Shown: positions 45,000 to 54,008, counted from the stretch's first letter. The stretch is DNA of 64,000 bases from an uncultured Eubacteriales bacterium (GCA_934486705.1 CAKSQS010000007.1:9941-73940); one strand, 5' to 3'. Numbers and translations are program-made. The notes: generated by a model not told the origin, from the sequence alone.

Positions 45000-47900
45000 T
45001 TAAGCTGCGGTATGGATGCGCCCGTAATATTCTTCGTGCGATTCAATACCTAAAAGTGCTCTTCTCATAATTGTCAGTTCGGTGCTGTCAATACCGTCTC
45101 CCTCAAGGTCAATATCCTTAATGTCACACGGAATTTTATCCGTTATTCCGGCAATATATTTTTTGAGATAGATATAGTCGCAAATATTCACAACACCATC
45201 GTTATTTATATCTCCCAAAACATGCGAGTAAACTATCCACACGGCTTCTACCTCAGTTGCACTTATGGTTTTCCAGCCCGCAAAAATCTTAGTTTCCGAT
45301 GTCGGCAGGAAATACCCGTCTGATGTTTCATCCGTTTTAAGGGTTACTTCATCCATATTTCCGAGGTATACCGATTTTGCGGTTTTATTTTTAAAGTTTG
45401 TGCCTATTCCGCTGCTGTATACGTCGGCATCCGCACAGTAAACGGTAACATTTGAGAAATCGTTCCCCGCAGTTTCCGAAATCTCCAATACATCATTTTC
45501 TCCGCCGTTAAAAATAAAGCTTTTAACGGGTGCGCTCTCAAAGGTCCACTCACTAAACGTGCCGTTGGTAACGGTTACGGTTTTCAGATTCACGCAATTT
45601 GTAAACGTATTATCTCCTGCTGTTTTAAGTGCTCTCGGCAGCACCGCCTCTTCCAACGTGCGGCAGTTTCTGAACATAAAAGAGCCTATATCTGTTGCGG
45701 TTTCGGATAAAACTACACGTTTAAGCTTGGTAAGCTTGATATTTCCGCTGTCATAAGCACCGAAATACTCATTGCCGTACTTATTTCCATATTGTTCAAC
45801 CGGATAATCGCTTTCAAGATAATATGTGGCGTTAAACACATTTGCCTTACCCATATCTACCTCTTGCACCTGCGGCAGATTGTTCTTCAAAAATCTGCTG
45901 AAAGTAGATAAGAGATAAGCTTTTTCGGCTGAAGAAACGATTATTGCGGTTATATCCGCAAGAGTTATCTGTCGCGACTGATGATTCAGATTGAAATTTT
46001 CAATAGCGCCGTTTGCCATATAAAGGGTCTCGTTGTCGCCTATATGGCGCGCATTGTAAACGGAAAGCTTTACCGAGTCGCCCTCTGCAAAAATACAGGC
46101 AGTTCCGTCATCGGATACAAATGCGTCAAGCTCCGAGCTACCGGTAAACATTACCTCAGTACCGGCGGCAATAAGAGCTTTTATTCTGCCGTAAAGCGCT
46201 TTGCCGTTATCCGTGCCCCAATCTATATTACCGCAATCGCTTATATTAAACGCCGTAAGATTATTCTTACCTGCCAGGGTAAGCGCATTTTCGGTGGATA
46301 TTCCGCTCCCGCTTAAATCAATATCGGTTACGCCTGCCCTATTTGCTATTTTCATAATTTCGCTGTACAGAGCAGCCTTATCCGACGTACCGTGATACGA
46401 AACGGCTGAAAGGCTCTCACAGCCGTCGACTACGTATGTGCCGTCATCCAATTTGTTTAACGATAACGGAAGACCGAGCGACTTTAAAGAAGTGCAGCCG
46501 CTGAATGCGCTGCCGCCTATATCGGTAATACAGTCGTTAAGTTCCAATGTTTCAAGCGAGGTCATATTGTTAAATGCATTATATTCAATCATTGTAAGAC
46601 CGTCGCCCAATTTAAGTGTTTTAAGCAGCGGGAATTTACTGCTACCACCGTAATTTGAAAAAGTATTTACCGACCACTTATGGCTGTCTTCCTCTTCCGA
46701 TTGCCACGACCACCTGTTACGGAAGGTTGCGGCGGAAAGGTCAAGCTCGGTAATTTGAGCCGCATACCCAGAGGATACGAGATATCTGACAAACCCTATC
46801 ACATAGATCGTAGCATTACCTTCATTAGAAACGCTTATCTTGGCAATATCAGTAATTTTAAGGGCTGTGCCGTGATTTGTGTTATATGTATTTATCGCTT
46901 TGGGAATTAAATTATCAAGCTGCGGAGTCCAAGCGCCCGTAAAATCATCATAGCCACTTGAGAAACAAAGGCTTAAGGAAACCCCGCCTTCATTGACGGT
47001 AATTCTGGCTGTTGCGTTATTATCCCATTCGCCGCCGTCGCCCCTTACGGTATCGGCGTTTTTATAAGGATCTGAATTGACAGGAGCCAAAACGGTTGCA
47101 CCGGCAGCTTTCAGTGCCTCGAGCTTTTCCCATAAAAGCATACCGTTAACCGAATCATATTCAATATTTGCACAGTCGGAAATATTGAAATATTGTATAT
47201 TGCTCTTTGCAAGTACGGAAAGCGCAAAGTCAACATCTATGTTACTTCTGCTCAAATCAATTTTTGTCACTGCAGCTGTATTGATATATTCCAAAACAGA
47301 GCTGTACAAAGAAACATCCGCCGATGCGCCGTGATAGGATATCTCGGAAAGGCTGTCACAGCCGTCCACCGTATACTTTGCCTCGGCTATAGTTTTAAGA
47401 GAAGAAGGCAGACCGAGTGCCTTTAACGAGGTGCAGCCGCTGAACGCATTTACCGCTATATCGGTAATGCAATCGTTAAGCTCCAATGTTTCAAGCGAAG
47501 TCATATTGTTAAATGCGTTATATTCGATTATAGTAAGACCGCCGCCCAATTTAAGTGTTTTAAGCAACGGGAATTTACTGCTGCCACCGTAATTTGAAAA
47601 AGTATTTACCGACCATTTGTGGCTGTCTTCCTCTTCCGATTGCCATGACCACCTGTTACGGAAGGTTGCGGCGGAAAGGTCAAGCTCGGTAATTTGAGCC
47701 GCATACCCCGAGGATACGAGATATCTGATAAATCCGATTATATAAGTCTCAATACCCTCTTCATCGGAAATGGTTATCTTGGTAATATCGGTAGTTTTAA
47801 GTGTTGCGCCATGATTTGTGTTATATGTACTTATCGCTCTGGGAATTAAATTATCAAGCTGCGGAGTCCAAGCGCCCGTAAAATCATCATAACCTTTTGT

Positions 47901-48089
47901 AAAATGCAGATTCAGTGCTGCAGTGCCGTTCTCAACCGAAACGGTCGCCGCACATTTATCCTCCCATTCACCGCCGTCACCTGTAACGGTATCTGTAGTT
48001 TTCGCCGAAAAGCTCATAGGCATAAGGCTCATAATAAGCATTACCGACAGAATCGATGCCATGGCTTTTTTAAAAGAAAAATGTCTCAT
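45000..48089 (-). CDS. BspA-like LRR surface protein with C-terminal dockerin
   Basis: A 1029-residue exported protein. After a signal peptide (about 1-29) come two nearly identical LRR blocks (about 35-340 and 345-670; both contain SSGYAAQITELDLSAATF and SLETLELNDCITDI), a third divergent LRR block (about 680-900) and a type I dockerin (about 955-1015; GDINNDGVVNICD, DLEGDGIDSTE). The ribosome site AGGGAGAGG lies before the ATG, and a promoter with the TTAGAG element lies upstream. A terminator follows. Probably a cell-surface adhesin or glycan-binding protein held by a cohesin partner. Confidence 0.9.
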   Translation of the reverse strand: MRHFSFKKAMASILSVMLIMSLMPMSFSAKTTDTVTGDGGEWEDKCAATVSVENGTAALNLHFTKGYDDFTGAWTPQLDNLIPRAISTYNTNHGATLKTTDITKITISDEEGIETYIIGFIRYLVSSGYAAQITELDLSAATFRNRWSWQSEEEDSHKWSVNTFSNYGGSSKFPLLKTLKLGGGLTIIEYNAFNNMTSLETLELNDCITDIAVNAFSGCTSLKALGLPSSLKTIAEAKYTVDGCDSLSEISYHGASADVSLYSSVLEYINTAAVTKIDLSRSNIDVDFALSVLAKSNIQYFNISDCANIEYDSVNGMLLWEKLEALKAAGATVLAPVNSDPYKNADTVRGDGGEWDNNATARITVNEGGVSLSLCFSSGYDDFTGAWTPQLDNLIPKAINTYNTNHGTALKITDIAKISVSNEGNATIYVIGFVRYLVSSGYAAQITELDLSAATFRNRWSWQSEEEDSHKWSVNTFSNYGGSSKFPLLKTLKLGDGLTMIEYNAFNNMTSLETLELNDCITDIGGSAFSGCTSLKSLGLPLSLNKLDDGTYVVDGCESLSAVSYHGTSDKAALYSEIMKIANRAGVTDIDLSGSGISTENALTLAGKNNLTAFNISDCGNIDWGTDNGKALYGRIKALIAAGTEVMFTGSSELDAFVSDDGTACIFAEGDSVKLSVYNARHIGDNETLYMANGAIENFNLNHQSRQITLADITAIIVSSAEKAYLLSTFSRFLKNNLPQVQEVDMGKANVFNATYYLESDYPVEQYGNKYGNEYFGAYDSGNIKLTKLKRVVLSETATDIGSFMFRNCRTLEEAVLPRALKTAGDNTFTNCVNLKTVTVTNGTFSEWTFESAPVKSFIFNGGENDVLEISETAGNDFSNVTVYCADADVYSSGIGTNFKNKTAKSVYLGNMDEVTLKTDETSDGYFLPTSETKIFAGWKTISATEVEAVWIVYSHVLGDINNDGVVNICDYIYLKKYIAGITDKIPCDIKDIDLEGDGIDSTELTIMRRALLGIESHEEYYGRIHTAA

Positions 48090-48151
48090 AAAAAATTCCT
48101 CTCCCTTATTGAAAATACAGAAAATTGCTCAACGCAAAATATCTTGATATT

Positions 48152-48186
48152 ACTATATCACAGTTTTTATGCACTTCAAACTCTAA
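48152..48186 (-). promoter_or_regulatory. Candidate promoter with TTAGAG element (LRR-dockerin gene)
   Basis: On the minus strand TTAGAG (48186-48181) abuts TTTGAA, 17 bases before TATAGT (48157-48152), about 65 bases upstream of the 48089 start. It has the same register as the sites at 40437 and 52436. Confidence 0.55.
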
Positions 48187-48208
48187 AAATCGTACAATGG
48201 TATAAAAA

Positions 48209-49798
48209 TTATAGGTTTGTTTGGACTTCACGCATTGTAACCAGTTCAAAAGGAGCTGCTCTGACAATACCCCTGCCGTCTGTAACAGTTACTGTTCCGT
48301 CGGGTTCAAGATATTTACCCGATTTACCTGTTTTCAATACTACAAACCTTTTTTCGCCCGTTCCGTAAAGCGCCCGAATATCCAATTCAACATCAAGATA
48401 AACGCTGTGCCCCGCAAGGTTGTGCGGCTTTGTGTTCTCATACATACACGAAAGCTCTTTCGTTCGGGTTTCGGTATCCGTTTTATTAAGAATTGCTATT
48501 CCCCACTTGCCATCCTTGTTTTTTGCTGCCAATGCCGCCATTTGGTTATTTATTGAGTTTGTAAGGTCGTATCTCTCGGTCATACATCCCTCTTCGCTGC
48601 TTTCGCAGCAGTAAATTTCAGCGTCGGCTTTTATCACCGCAAGTATTGCGGATATATATTCGTAATATCTGGTTATAAGCAGATCCTTGCCCAAAACGGA
48701 TCTGTCGGCGGTTTTATCCGCAAGAAACATATAATATTGCATTGGAATATCTGTATGCCCCGGAGCAAAAAGGCAATACCAGTTTCCCATATATGACGCA
48801 CCCAAATTTATATCTATTAAAACCGCGCTTGCGTTAACCACGCCGTATATATCGCTGTTATCAAAAATTTCGCCTTTTTCATTTCGCGGTAGATCGCTGA
48901 ATTTACCGTCGCCCTCCGCTCCGGTAGAGGTTATCCAAAGCTCTTTGCCGAGGACTGACGCCTGCCGATTATGTATTAAATCCATCATTCCGCTTCCGAA
49001 ACCGTGTATCGTAATTTTATCAATAAGACCGAAAGCCTCGGGGTCTATACTTTTTACAGCCTCGGCATACGAAAGATTTATTCCCGCAGATGCCGGTCCG
49101 TTAATAAGAACATCGTTAAGTTCCTTTTCATCCAACTTTTTTCTTGTCAGCCTTATAATTAGGCACATCTGGTGGGGTGTAACCGCCCCGAAATTAGGCT
49201 CGTCATAAACCGAAATGTATTTAATCGGCATACCGAATTTTTTAATCATTCGCTCAACCAGATTAACAGCGGTATCTACAAGTGTGGGAATATAGCTGTC
49301 CTTTATAGGATGAACCCCCTCGTCTACAATTACGGTGTCTGCTCCGTTTCCTCGCACGATTGCAAGCGTATCCTCATTTGCGCCCGCATAGATCTGTGCA
49401 ACCGTTTTGCCACTGAGGTTATGTGGAAGTACACCGCACATATTCATAGCGTAAACCGCACCGTATTTTTTCATATCCTCAGTAAATTCCCGCCCGCCGT
49501 AGCCTAAATTTTCGGTATGCTCCTCTATCCATGCGTCAAGTGCGTCGGTGTTATATGGGTCAAGGTGATCCTCGCCCGCCTTAAAATCGTTATATTTGGG
49601 ATTCCACTTTGGGTATATCATCTCAAAGCAATAATGAATAACTTTGGTATTAAGACCCTTAAATATTTTTTTCTCCAGTGTTTTTCTTACGCTTTCGTCA
49701 ACTCTGCCGCACTCGCCGATATACATACCGTAGCCCCTGAAAATATGGCTCGGTGTGCCCGAAACATTAAGTCCTACACTTTTAACGGGAATACTCAT
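48209..49798 (-). CDS. Clan GH-A-like glycoside hydrolase, cytoplasmic
   Basis: A 529-residue protein without a signal peptide. It aligns in pattern with the GH-like parts of the 33804 and 40527 proteins. It has a barrel (about 10-400), the candidate acid/base strand VYDEPNFG (Glu near 198), the candidate nucleophile strand LWITSTGAEGDG (Glu near 296), and a C-terminal beta region (about 430-529) with the ALYGTGEKRFVV motif shared by all three. It lacks the copper-amine-oxidase-N-like domain. AAGGAGGAG precedes the ATG. It is the third gene of an operon with GH20 and SGNH hydrolase genes, so it probably trims imported glycan fragments. The exact GH family is not assignable by eye. Confidence 0.78.
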   Translation of the reverse strand: MSIPVKSVGLNVSGTPSHIFRGYGMYIGECGRVDESVRKTLEKKIFKGLNTKVIHYCFEMIYPKWNPKYNDFKAGEDHLDPYNTDALDAWIEEHTENLGYGGREFTEDMKKYGAVYAMNMCGVLPHNLSGKTVAQIYAGANEDTLAIVRGNGADTVIVDEGVHPIKDSYIPTLVDTAVNLVERMIKKFGMPIKYISVYDEPNFGAVTPHQMCLIIRLTRKKLDEKELNDVLINGPASAGINLSYAEAVKSIDPEAFGLIDKITIHGFGSGMMDLIHNRQASVLGKELWITSTGAEGDGKFSDLPRNEKGEIFDNSDIYGVVNASAVLIDINLGASYMGNWYCLFAPGHTDIPMQYYMFLADKTADRSVLGKDLLITRYYEYISAILAVIKADAEIYCCESSEEGCMTERYDLTNSINNQMAALAAKNKDGKWGIAILNKTDTETRTKELSCMYENTKPHNLAGHSVYLDVELDIRALYGTGEKRFVVLKTGKSGKYLEPDGTVTVTDGRGIVRAAPFELVTMREVQTNL

Positions 49799-49817
49799 TA
49801 ATTTTCTCCTCCTTACA

Positions 49818-50711
49818 TCACAGTTCTTTTTCCATTATATCCGTCATGTGCACTTTAATTTGTTTTTCCTGTTGCTTATTTTCAAGGTAGCACCTGCAAA
49901 TACCGTTGAACCAATCGTTACATTCATCGCTTTCCATAAAGTTTTTCACCGTAAGCAACGCATCACTATATGGCAGATTGTATTTTTTTATAACCAATGA
50001 CTCGACCGCATAAATGTTTCTCAATATCTGAACTTTTCCGTTCCATTCAAGCAGCTTTTCGGAAAATACCGTCTCTTCGCATAGATCAAGCCCCTGATTT
50101 TTCAAAAAGCACCTTGCTATATAAAACTGTCCCTTATCTGTAACATGAACCGAATCGTCGCTGTAAATGCGTTCCTTCTGCATTTGTTCCAGAATGTACG
50201 GGAACAAATCGCAAAGATTGTGGCCCTGCCGTCTTGAGTATTCTCTTATATATTCGTTATAAGCCATAATCAACGCAAGACCGCCGTGTAACGGCGAGGT
50301 GCAATACTCGCCGTATTCATCGTAAGGTATGCAGGTGCAAAGCGTTATATCTATGTTCCTTTTTTTTAATAAGCCGCAAAGATTTTCTAAATTAGATTTG
50401 TAATTTTCAAATGCCTGTTTCAGCATTTCATACCGTTTTTCGCTCCTTTTTTCAAGCAGCCTTTCCCGCTCGCAGTCGTTAATACCCATAAGAATCACAA
50501 CATGAGTCGGAGCAAACGACAGTGTATCTTTCTCCGCAATTTCGAGCTGTACACTCAAATTGCTGCCCGAAACACCGCAATTATAAAAGTTTATATTTAA
50601 ATCGGGGAAATTATTTTTATAATACGATACTATATGCATTAAATACCCATTATTGTGGGTAATACTGTCCCCCACAAAACAAACTCTTGAATTTTTCGGA
50701 AATATTTTCAT
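49818..50711 (-). CDS. SGNH/GDSL-family hydrolase
   Basis: A 297-residue cytoplasmic enzyme with the SGNH block set. Block I is FVGDSIT (nucleophile Ser16), block II has Gly in YNCGVSGSN, block III is MGIND, and block V is DDSVHVTDKG with the catalytic Asp/His. The family contains esterases and carbohydrate deacetylases. Next to GH20 and GH-A-like genes, removal of acyl groups from sugars is the likely task. GGGAG precedes the ATG, and gaps of about 20 bases on both sides indicate one operon. The C-terminal 100 residues are helical and not part of the core fold. Confidence 0.9.
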   Translation of the reverse strand: MKIFPKNSRVCFVGDSITHNNGYLMHIVSYYKNNFPDLNINFYNCGVSGSNLSVQLEIAEKDTLSFAPTHVVILMGINDCERERLLEKRSEKRYEMLKQAFENYKSNLENLCGLLKKRNIDITLCTCIPYDEYGEYCTSPLHGGLALIMAYNEYIREYSRRQGHNLCDLFPYILEQMQKERIYSDDSVHVTDKGQFYIARCFLKNQGLDLCEETVFSEKLLEWNGKVQILRNIYAVESLVIKKYNLPYSDALLTVKNFMESDECNDWFNGICRCYLENKQQEKQIKVHMTDIMEKEL

Positions 50712-50731
50712 AAATTTTCTCCCTTTAAATT

Positions 50732-52402
50732 TTATCCCCTGAATGGAATTCGCTCTTTCAGCGGCTCTTTTACCTTCTCGGTCAGCCTTTCGTCAATTGC
50801 GGCTTTTACCGCCTCTAAATAGCTTTGCGCCGTATCGTCACCGTCCGCCGCCGCTTTGCCGAGAGCATTTTTGATTCTCAGCAGTTCCTCTGTATCGGCG
50901 GTTATCATATCCTTATGTATTTTTACATTATCCTTTAGCGGCGGCAAAACATCGCCTACGGCAGCGAAAACATTCATATCCTCAGGCAGCTTACCGCCGA
51001 AAATTATACGCGTCAAAGCTTTACCGTAATTACAGTCATAAGCTACAGGGTCACCCTCGGCATTCCAAAGTCGGTCCGCAAAAAGCGGTATTGCGGCGGG
51101 GACAGTGCGCTTATAATGCTCGTGATCTTCCCATGCACAGCAACAGCCGCCCGGTATTTTTGCACGGTTAGCCTGTTTCACAAGCGGGTCGTTTAAATAT
51201 GTCCAGCTGTTTAGCTTTTCTGCGCTCATATAATCATCGAAATCCATATATGTCTGCGGATAATATGAATTTATTGTTGTAAAGCCCTCGTCTATATATC
51301 CGTTAATATGAAGATTATAAAGCTTTTCCCGCCCGAGGTCGCTGCAATAGCGATAATAATGCATAATTATGTTGCGGTCCAAACACACAGGCAAATGCCC
51401 CGGGTGTATATCGGCATTCCACATCATCATTATTTTACCCTGATTGTTTACTATTTTGTTTATGCGTTCTATCGCATATAAAAACAGCTCCCGCAGCGTT
51501 GTATAGCCCATTTTCTCCGAAAGCTTTCGGCAATGCGGGCATTTATCCCAATATGCGGTTTTCGGGGTCACCGCCGACATATCGTACTCGTCTGCCCCTA
51601 TATGAATAACATCGCTCGGGAAAAGCTCGGCAACCTCTTTAACGATTCTCTCGATAACCCCAAAGGTCTTTTCGCTCCCGATACAAACATCAAACATATT
51701 TTCCTCACTGTCACCGGGGCAGGCTATTCCCTCGCTCACGGCAAGATCCGCGGCGTGTGAAAGCACCTCTATAAACGGAGTTACCGTTATACCGAGATCC
51801 GCCGCATAGGCAATCATTTCTTTTATTTCTTCTTTAGTGTATTTTAGGCCTTCACTGCCGCCGCCTTTAAGCCTCGGCGCCGAATTAAGCGGAACGGTGC
51901 AGCCGGTATCCTCCATAAAATTAAAAAGCATAACATTCATGCGGCAAAGCGCCATTTCATATATATACCAGCGCAATTTATTCATGGGTATCCAGGCTCT
52001 GCCCGAGCTTTCAAACATCATTGCCCTATACTTTGCGTCGGGCCAATCTTCAATAACCGCTGTCGGTAAAATAAATTCCCCGTTATTATTACGTATCATC
52101 TGCGCCAATGTCGCAGCGGCATTTCGGGCTCCCATATTATCGCTGCAATGTATTTCCACACCGTTTTCCGTAATCCTGATATAAAAATACTCGCTTTGCG
52201 GAGAGTAGATTCTTGAAACCGAAATTACTGTATTAGCCTCATTCAGCGGTGCAAGCTTAACGGCCGCGTAGGGTAAAAAATTCTTTAAAGAACGGTAAAA
52301 AAGATTTCCGTCGCCTATAATAAACAAATTAAAACCGTTAAAACGGTACTCGCCGGGTATCTGTTCGACCTTTTTCAGTCTTGGGCAAATGTTTATGTTC
52401 AT
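50732..52402 (-). CDS. Glycoside hydrolase family 20 enzyme (beta-N-acetylhexosaminidase-like)
   Basis: A 556-residue enzyme. An N-terminal GH20b-like domain (about 1-110) is followed by the catalytic barrel (about 120-430). It starts with DAKYRAMMFESSGRAWIPMNKLRW and bears the GH20 signature HIGADEYD with the catalytic pair Asp271-Glu272. Such enzymes remove terminal beta-linked GlcNAc or GalNAc by substrate-assisted catalysis (family knowledge). There is no signal peptide, so it acts inside the cell. I chose ATG 52402, seven codons after an earlier ATG, because AAAGGAG fits it. It is first in an operon with the SGNH hydrolase and GH-A-like genes. Confidence 0.92.
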   Translation of the reverse strand: MNINICPRLKKVEQIPGEYRFNGFNLFIIGDGNLFYRSLKNFLPYAAVKLAPLNEANTVISVSRIYSPQSEYFYIRITENGVEIHCSDNMGARNAAATLAQMIRNNNGEFILPTAVIEDWPDAKYRAMMFESSGRAWIPMNKLRWYIYEMALCRMNVMLFNFMEDTGCTVPLNSAPRLKGGGSEGLKYTKEEIKEMIAYAADLGITVTPFIEVLSHAADLAVSEGIACPGDSEENMFDVCIGSEKTFGVIERIVKEVAELFPSDVIHIGADEYDMSAVTPKTAYWDKCPHCRKLSEKMGYTTLRELFLYAIERINKIVNNQGKIMMMWNADIHPGHLPVCLDRNIIMHYYRYCSDLGREKLYNLHINGYIDEGFTTINSYYPQTYMDFDDYMSAEKLNSWTYLNDPLVKQANRAKIPGGCCCAWEDHEHYKRTVPAAIPLFADRLWNAEGDPVAYDCNYGKALTRIIFGGKLPEDMNVFAAVGDVLPPLKDNVKIHKDMITADTEELLRIKNALGKAAADGDDTAQSYLEAVKAAIDERLTEKVKEPLKERIPFRG

Positions 52403-52435
52403 AATAAACGCTCCTTTTTGCAAATCCTTATTATA

Positions 52436-52470
52436 AGTTTAAACTTACAAAAAAACATTGTAAACTCTAA
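52436..52470 (-). promoter_or_regulatory. Candidate promoter with TTAGAG element (GH20 operon)
   Basis: On the minus strand TTAGAG (52470-52465) abuts TTTACA, with a 17-base spacer to TAAACT (52441-52436); a TATAAT lies six bases further on. The start codon is about 35 bases downstream. The site shares an 18-base stretch with the 40461-40480 region. Confidence 0.55.
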
Positions 52471-52626
52471 GTTTTATACTTTAATCTAAAAAATAGACTT
52501 ATATTTAAACATTGCAAAAAGGGCAGGCATATTTGTTTTTTCAACATTTCCACATAAAAACATGATATTATGAGCTGTTCTGCCGGTAATAATACCTACT
52601 GTGCGGTTTCTTTTAGATTATCCTAT

Positions 52627-52736
52627 AAAGAATTTCAGCACGGCAAAACCGTGCTGAAATTCTTTATTTATGTGGTTTTGCGGCGGTTATGCTACCAGCC
52701 ACGCAAACCGTTCTGTATTGTTACTGCCGTATGTTT
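52627..52736. repeat. Dispersed intergenic repeat, copy B, with terminator-like hairpin
   Basis: It begins with a 17-bp perfect stem-loop (52627-52665; AAAGAATTTCAGCACGG) and continues with the segment shared with copies A (16314-16375) and C (60121-60200). It lies in the 450-base gap between the GH20 operon and the DUF6076-like gene and marks the left side of the accessory island. A second hairpin follows at 52745-52771. Confidence 0.75.
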
Positions 52737-52744
52737 AGTTGTAA

Positions 52745-52771
52745 GGTCAGGCTTTTCATTTCTGCCTGACC
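52745..52771 (+). promoter_or_regulatory. Leader hairpin upstream of the DUF6076-like gene
   Basis: An 8-bp stem (GGTCAGGC/GCCTGACC) with an 11-base loop, 100 bases before the start codon of the plus-strand gene at 52872. It has no clear T-run after it. It may be part of a leader RNA or of the mobile repeat; copy A lacks it. Confidence 0.45.
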
Positions 52772-52871
52772 GTGATATAATTGTAGAAAGTAAAGCACTT
52801 TTTCTAAATAAAAGAGTGATCTTTCAAAAAATGCAAAAGTTTACTTTTAGACAAAAAGGAGGGAACGTTAG

Positions 52872-53420
52872 ATGCAAAGAACACCGGGACTTTACGTAAC
52901 ACTGCAAAAAGACGGTATAATAAAAAGAACCCTTGTTACGAACAAGGGTGAGAATGTACTTGATAAAACAACCATCGGTGCCGAGCTCATATGGTTTGCA
53001 GAGTTGGATTTTAACACCTATCTGGATTCGTTAATAAAAATCGAAGAACTGGCAGAGAAGACAGAGGATGATAGCGATCCCGAGAATTACGGTATCGTCT
53101 ATTTAGATACCTTTGATAAACTTCTGACCGAAGCCAACGAATTGGTGTATGATATTGAAGATGTATATCCTGCGCTCGGCTCATTGCTGCGATTTGACCT
53201 TTTGGATCACACGCCCAAGGACGATGGGACAGCGATGTATGTGTATAACGCAAAATATGAAATTTGCGATCATATTACTGAGCCGATAATTTTTTATATT
53301 CAACTTCGAGAAGTCTTGGAAGACCTGTCATTTGGTGTTCCCTTGGATTTTGAAGACAAGTATGCAAATCTTGCCCAAGGGGCATTTACACAATGCTATA
53401 CCTTTACCGGCGCTATTTAG
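52872..53420 (+). CDS. DUF6076-like protein, N-terminal part (before in-frame TAG)
   Basis: 182 codons behind a strong AGGAGGG ribosome site, ending in TAG. The next codon is ATG, and the same frame continues for 141 more residues (53421-53846). Together they give a 324-residue protein plus one stop, which is how I expect DUF6076-type proteins of mobile elements to look (N-terminal region plus C-terminal zinc-ribbon part). No catalytic motif is seen. It is the only plus-strand gene besides IS relics in this region. Either the gene is broken by a nonsense change or the two halves are made separately. Confidence 0.6.
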   Translation: MQRTPGLYVTLQKDGIIKRTLVTNKGENVLDKTTIGAELIWFAELDFNTYLDSLIKIEELAEKTEDDSDPENYGIVYLDTFDKLLTEANELVYDIEDVYPALGSLLRFDLLDHTPKDDGTAMYVYNAKYEICDHITEPIIFYIQLREVLEDLSFGVPLDFEDKYANLAQGAFTQCYTFTGAI

Positions 53421-53846
53421 ATGGAATACCGCTTTAGGTCTATTAAAAATTATTTTCAATTCCTTTTGATCAACTATTTGAATTCCAATCCCAATGTTGC
53501 CCGATGCTTTTGTTGCGGACAATATTTTATTCCAAAGACAAGAAAAGCAACTCGGTATTGTGACAGAGTTATCAGTAACGGAAAGACCTGCAAGGAAATT
53601 GCACCGAAAATCAAGCATAAAATTGCTGTTGACACAGATTCTGTTTTGAAGGCATTCGAACGCACTAAACAGAAAATGTATAAGCGATATGAGCGCGCCG
53701 CCTATGCCCTTAAGCAACTTCCCAAAGGAATATCTATTGAAACGTATTGGGATTGGAGCGAAGCTGCTTCGGCGGCTCGGGATCAGTATCTCCGCGGCGA
53801 ATTAACTGCGGAAGAAGCCTTGAAAATTATTGAGGTTAATGATTAA
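53421..53846 (+). CDS. DUF6076-like protein, C-terminal zinc-ribbon part
   Basis: 141 codons directly after and in frame with the TAG that ends the 52872 reading frame. The start has a CFCCGQYFIPKTRKATRYCDR segment, in which the CxxC and a later Cys pair resemble a zinc-binding site; the rest is helical. No independent ribosome site is visible before its ATG, so separate translation would need re-initiation or stop read-through. Two hairpins follow the gene. Function unknown. Confidence 0.55.
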   Translation: MEYRFRSIKNYFQFLLINYLNSNPNVARCFCCGQYFIPKTRKATRYCDRVISNGKTCKEIAPKIKHKIAVDTDSVLKAFERTKQKMYKRYERAAYALKQLPKGISIETYWDWSEAASAARDQYLRGELTAEEALKIIEVND

Positions 53847-53886
53847 TCCCCCGTACAATCGAACAGAAATAGTTTCATCGAGCCAA

Positions 53887-53983
53887 GGGCGTTTGAGATA
53901 AAACAAACGCCTACAAAGCCAAAAAATACCCACCGGATATTGTGGCAAGGTTCAGTGTTGAACTGCCACACCCGGTGGGTATT
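53887..53983. terminator. Two hairpins between convergent genes (bidirectional terminator)
   Basis: A small stem (GGCGTTT/AAACGCC, 53887-53911) is followed by a long nested stem-loop (53925-53983; outer arms AATACCCACCGG and CCGGTGGGTATT, inner arms GTGGCA/TGCCAC). They lie between the plus-strand DUF6076-like gene and the minus-strand gene at 54009. Confidence 0.7.
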
Positions 53984-54008
53984 GTTAGATTGAGCATTTT
54001 TCAGTTTT

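Noticed and set aside
46680..47720. Regular repeats that could be a CRISPR array
   Set aside because: The repeats are long, in frame and encode tandem LRR blocks; spacing and length do not fit CRISPR.
52627..52771. A riboswitch controlling the DUF6076-like gene
   Set aside because: Two hairpins are present, but no known aptamer core is visible, and the first hairpin belongs to a dispersed repeat found elsewhere.
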